From assembly GCA_003176045.1 (NCBI GenBank), contig PSRM01000011.1, positions 1 to 43,363 of the forward strand: a stretch of DNA of 43,363 nt, in the 5' to 3' direction. Shown piece by piece: positions 40,502-43,363 of the stretch (within the stretch, counting starts at the first letter, position 1; every line of letters begins with the position of its first letter). The translations under genes were made by a program, and so were the position numbers. Origin of the DNA: Verrucomicrobiota bacterium (GTDB taxonomy: Bacteria; Verrucomicrobiota; Verrucomicrobiia; Limisphaerales; UBA8199). The notes beneath the pieces were generated by a model. The model was not told the origin of the DNA and ran no database searches. It saw nothing but the letters and a program-made list of their open reading frames with translations.

Positions 40502-40954
40502 TCAGATCAAAGTGGCTCGCCGGCCCGCTCCCTGGCGCTCAAATCGCGCCAACTCCACATTGATCACCCATGTTCCCTCCGGAGTCTTAACAACGGGAAT
40601 TTTCAAACTCTCGGCCATAGATTTCACTTGATCCGATGTAATCGCCGCCACTGCGTAATTCCAATCGCGCAAGATACCCCCGGAAACTTTGCCAGCCGGC
40701 AGTGCCGGTGACGCCATACACGGCAGCTCATAACCCTGCCACTCGCATCGCCGATTTGCATTAAAGGGAACAAGCTTGCCGGTCCAGCCGAACACTTCTG
40801 CTTCCGCGGCAACAAGTCCGACCGAGCCCTGGATGATAGCGCCCAGCGGGATCTTCCCTCCCTGCTGGACATCGTTGTCCCGTAGGTTGTAGAGAAACGC
40901 CTGCTTGAACTCAGGCCCTTGTTGATACCAATAGATCGAAAATTTCTGGGACAT
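40502..40954 (-). CDS. Hypothetical protein in the Argonaute operon (150 residues)
   Basis: I do not recognise this protein. It starts MSQKFSIYWYQQGPEFKQAF and has beta-rich segments (GAIIQGSVGLVAAEAEVFGW). The second half is alpha/beta (VAAITSDQVKSMAESLKIPV) with a strand end TWVINVELARFER. There is one Cys pair (RRCEWQGYELPC) but no metal motif. It begins 20 bases after the Argonaute stop and precedes the HEPN-DUF499 gene, so it is the third gene of the set. Known short-Argonaute systems usually have only two genes. A bridging, inhibitor or nucleic-acid-binding role is possible but not shown. Confidence 0.65.
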   Translation of the reverse strand: MSQKFSIYWYQQGPEFKQAFLYNLRDNDVQQGGKIPLGAIIQGSVGLVAAEAEVFGWTGKLVPFNANRRCEWQGYELPCMASPALPAGKVSGGILRDWNYAVAAITSDQVKSMAESLKIPVVKTPEGTWVINVELARFERQGAGRRATLI

Positions 40955-40974
40955 AGGTTTGAGCGAGTTAGGGA

Positions 40975-42438
40975 TTACATGAAAAAGCGATACGGAACGG
41001 CGCCTTGGGCCGCTTCCGCATATTTGATTATGTGACCGACCTGCCGAGCCGCTCTCACACTGATCGGCTCCACGGCCGTAATTTGGGAATTATTCCAATT
41101 CATTTTTGTCAGCATGAGCACTTCAGTTGCGAGTTGTTCTCGGTCAGTTGATATCCTGTCGTGATTGATCAGCAAACTGCGAGGGACATAATGTCCTGGG
41201 TATTCTTCGTAAAGCTGAACGCTCCCGTTCGTGTAGAGCAAGGAGCGCCGTTCGTCCATCTGCCAAAGGGTGCCTCTAAGTGGTGGATAATAGCCATCCC
41301 GCACAAGTCGCATGCCAGTCTCGCTTAGGCTCAAAAGGTCATAACTTCGGATTTCGAGTTCGGTGAAAGCGCGCAGCGTGCCCGAGGTTTCAGCCACATT
41401 AAACGTGGAGGTCTTGTGAACCACCACTCGGCCCGGATAATGCCAATGCTCGTCCTTGTAGTGCTTAAGCGAATTCTTTATCAGCGTATACGCTCCTGTC
41501 TCATCCATGCGCGGCTGACGGTCGAGCGCATCCCGCTGAACGATTCCACCCTGGACCAAAAGCCCATGGCCTCGCTCATCAAACACTTGCGCCACAGAGG
41601 TACAGAGGCGGCTCCGATCCAGCGCTTCATAGAAGCTAATCCCTATGAAGCACGCTTTGGGTTGGGTTTGATCCCTCACCAATCTCCAGGAGTAGCCGCC
41701 GGCTTTATAGTAAAGCGCAACGAGGAAATTCCACGCGCATGTGGCTTCATCCTGCAGACTACGTGACTTCGCAAAGTCGTCTTTTTCTTTGGACACTAAG
41801 GACCGATCGAACGTGGACGGACGAAGTAATTGGATAGGCACCCCGAGCGGCAACGCCTTGGCCTTCAACATATCGTGGAAGTTGAATTTTCCTCGGCGTT
41901 TGGTCTTCGATTCACGAAAGGATAGCACCGGTGCCTCAGGGCTTTCGGGGTCAATGCCCTCCTCGTCTCCCAATAAAGCCAACAATTCCAATGGCATCAC
42001 GAGAACGATGACGTCGGGCTTCTTTTGCGACACCCCTTGCAAAATACGTAGGAATAAATCAACAGCGGCTTTGACGCGGTCATTGTAGGTTCCGGTCAGC
42101 GTGGTTAAATCTGACGGTTGGACTTCGGCGTTCAACGAACCGTCCAGGACCGCCTCCGTCATGAAAGGACTTTCAGCGCTAAACCCAGGAAAACTTGCGA
42201 ACAAATTCCGTTTTTTCGAATCCTTCCCTTGGACGGGGTCACGGCATTGCTTGAGCCAGCGAGTGGCCCCTGCAACACCCGCGGAGGTGCCGACGACCGA
42301 GGTCTTAATCGCGGCTGGCCTTCGTTTCTCGGCCAGATCGTAGGGACCGAAGTTCATAATCCCATACCTGATGTCTGGATGCTGATCTCGTCCAAACTGG
42401 AGCATCGGCTCGGGAATAAATTTTAGGGGCAGCTTCAC
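40975..42438 (-). CDS. Short prokaryotic Argonaute (MID-PIWI)
   Basis: A 487-residue protein. The C-terminal third has the PIWI signature seen in short pAgos: VPRSLLINHDRIS, LATEVLMLTKMNWNNSQITA and PISVRAARQVGHIIKYAE. FIGISFYEA and the RVVVHKTSTFN strand fit earlier PIWI strands. There is no PAZ domain, and the length suits the short class, which is usually catalytically inactive. I did not find an obvious DEDX set. Short pAgos bind guide RNA and sense target DNA, then activate the effector fused to APAZ. The start is GTG at 42438, overlapping the APAZ stop by GTGA, the typical coupled pair. Confidence 0.87.
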   Translation of the reverse strand: MKLPLKFIPEPMLQFGRDQHPDIRYGIMNFGPYDLAEKRRPAAIKTSVVGTSAGVAGATRWLKQCRDPVQGKDSKKRNLFASFPGFSAESPFMTEAVLDGSLNAEVQPSDLTTLTGTYNDRVKAAVDLFLRILQGVSQKKPDVIVLVMPLELLALLGDEEGIDPESPEAPVLSFRESKTKRRGKFNFHDMLKAKALPLGVPIQLLRPSTFDRSLVSKEKDDFAKSRSLQDEATCAWNFLVALYYKAGGYSWRLVRDQTQPKACFIGISFYEALDRSRLCTSVAQVFDERGHGLLVQGGIVQRDALDRQPRMDETGAYTLIKNSLKHYKDEHWHYPGRVVVHKTSTFNVAETSGTLRAFTELEIRSYDLLSLSETGMRLVRDGYYPPLRGTLWQMDERRSLLYTNGSVQLYEEYPGHYVPRSLLINHDRISTDREQLATEVLMLTKMNWNNSQITAVEPISVRAARQVGHIIKYAEAAQGAVPYRFFM

Positions 42439-43363
42439 TTACTGAACATCAGATCATCTTGATCATCCGCAGCTTCCAAGGAGAGATCGCTCGTCTTCCT
42501 CCATAATTCGTCAGGAATGCTCACAGGAGCTTCAAACCGCAAATAGTTACCGAAGCGAAGGAATGGATATTCGCCGCGCACCAGGTCGCGCTCTTGAGTG
42601 AGGATCTCGCGCCACAATCGCAGGGCCGCATGAAATTCGCGTTCCTTCTGCATTAGCCTTATCCCTCGTATCAGGTCCTCCCAACGCGGATGCTTCCAGC
42701 CACCCCTCGAGAAGTACCACGTCGGCTCGATTTGAAGGTAATATTTGCACCCAATGCTCCGAAATTGCGCAACCATTGCCGCGTGCCGACAACGAACGAT
42801 TCTTCCTTGATAGGGTGTTACATGGAGTAAGCCCATTTTCGTTTCGCGCCTGTCCCCCCTCACCGATTTACGAACGCGTCTTCCTTCTCCCGCTCGCGGC
42901 CGGTAGATAAACATTTCCTCCGCCACGGACCAGATGACGCCTTCCAGGCGTAACCGCTCATTGAGGCATAGATTCAGGAGTTCCCTTGCGGCGTCCCGCT
43001 TAACTGGGTCCTTGTGGAACGCAAAGTCCACGAAAGCCTCTGGCTCATCAGCCCGGCCGATAGTCCTCCACGCCTGAGTGTTCATTGGATGCACCGTCCA
43101 GATGGTTTGCCCACGAACCACGACTTCACGGACCGGCGATTTCGCTCGTTCCAGCGCTGCCATGACGTCCCGGCGGTCCTTCAGAGTTGTGTTGGCAGAA
43201 TAAACCGTTTCTGGCAGATATGTCTCCAGGAGATTCGATGATAACTCCTCGGGTGAAGGAGCAGGCGGAAACGCCAACCCCCTGCTACGCGGCACGGAGG
43301 CCTGGAGTAATCGCCGTTGCCATTCTTCGCCGGCGACAAATCTGTGCTGCTCCTTGTTGAAGA
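42435..43363 (-). CDS. APAZ-domain partner of short Argonaute, 5' end outside window
   Basis: The frame is open to the window edge. At least 308 residues are visible, and an internal GTG (43295) is unlikely to be the true start. RCRHAAMVAQFRSIGCKYYL followed by QIEPTWYFSRGGWKHPRWED is the conserved EPT-type strand region of APAZ domains, and FHAALRLWREILTQERDL the helix after it. APAZ proteins carry an N-terminal effector (Sir2, TIR or a DREN/DUF4365-type nuclease) that is activated when the Argonaute finds its target. That effector lies outside the window, so the system type cannot be decided. The end overlaps the Argonaute start by four bases. Confidence 0.8.
   Translation of the reverse strand, partial: FNKEQHRFVAGEEWQRRLLQASVPRSRGLAFPPAPSPEELSSNLLETYLPETVYSANTTLKDRRDVMAALERAKSPVREVVVRGQTIWTVHPMNTQAWRTIGRADEPEAFVDFAFHKDPVKRDAARELLNLCLNERLRLEGVIWSVAEEMFIYRPRAGEGRRVRKSVRGDRRETKMGLLHVTPYQGRIVRCRHAAMVAQFRSIGCKYYLQIEPTWYFSRGGWKHPRWEDLIRGIRLMQKEREFHAALRLWREILTQERDLVRGEYPFLRFGNYLRFEAPVSIPDELWRKTSDLSLEAADDQDDLMFSK

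Noticed and set aside
43040..43060. CTGATGA on the minus strand as a third hammerhead
   Set aside because: It lies within conserved APAZ coding sequence and lacks the paired stems and GAA in the right order.

Overview
The window looks like a mosaic genomic island from a Verrucomicrobiota-like bacterium (inference). Supporting signs are a fragment of a choice-of-anchor-Q surface protein, an integrase and small-gene style I associate with that phylum, an Asn/Thr-rich lipoprotein, and many heptamer tandem repeats plus palindromic words inside genes. The window opens in the 3' half of a tRNA-Cys(GCA), followed by three pairs of short direct repeats and a tyrosine recombinase. This is the usual arrangement of an element integrated at a tRNA. 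No second copy of the tRNA end was found, so the far end lies outside the window.

Region 1 (about 1-8 kb) is the integration/replication end. It holds the integrase, a decayed surface-protein fragment, and a minus-strand block: replisome-organiser-like protein, Toprim primase, RecA/DnaB-like ATPase, a small HTH protein, an unknown 392-residue protein and an XRE regulator. A secreted Sel1-repeat protein is divergent to this block. Region 2 (about 8.4-11.5 kb) has an unusual G-rich gene, a repeat-filled gene-free stretch with large RNA hairpins, and an Ala/Pro/Asn-tailed unknown protein closed by a very strong terminator.

Region 3 (about 11.6-26.7 kb) is a plasmid- or phage-like module, all on the plus strand and strongly C-rich on the coding strand. 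It contains many tiny overlapping unknown genes plus RadC, a minimal nucleotidyltransferase ligase, a serine recombinase, a clamp-loader-like ATPase, a beta clamp (DnaN) with a disordered tail, an NPPW-type DNA methyltransferase and a SNF2 helicase. Two consecutive intergenic gaps near its start each hold a well-formed type II hammerhead ribozyme, which would cut the polycistronic message between genes. Other gaps carry further RNA structures with no assigned class.

Region 4 (about 26.7-43.4 kb) is a defence island with different base composition. The first system is a four-gene operon: UPF1/DNA2-like SF1 helicase, winged-helix-like unknown, two-HKD phospholipase-D-like protein, and a CARF-sigma54 activator of the RtcR type. 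A near-consensus sigma54 -24/-12 promoter and an upstream 14-bp palindrome lie directly before the helicase. The operon therefore looks self-controlled by its own ligand- or RNA-sensing activator. Two lipoprotein genes follow. Then, on the minus strand, comes an APAZ protein (cut by the window edge), a short prokaryotic Argonaute, an unknown 150-residue protein and a large Swt1-HEPN/DUF499 ATPase with an intact RNase-type motif. The two defence clusters are the most likely places for an undescribed system. The ribozyme pair is the clearest non-protein discovery.
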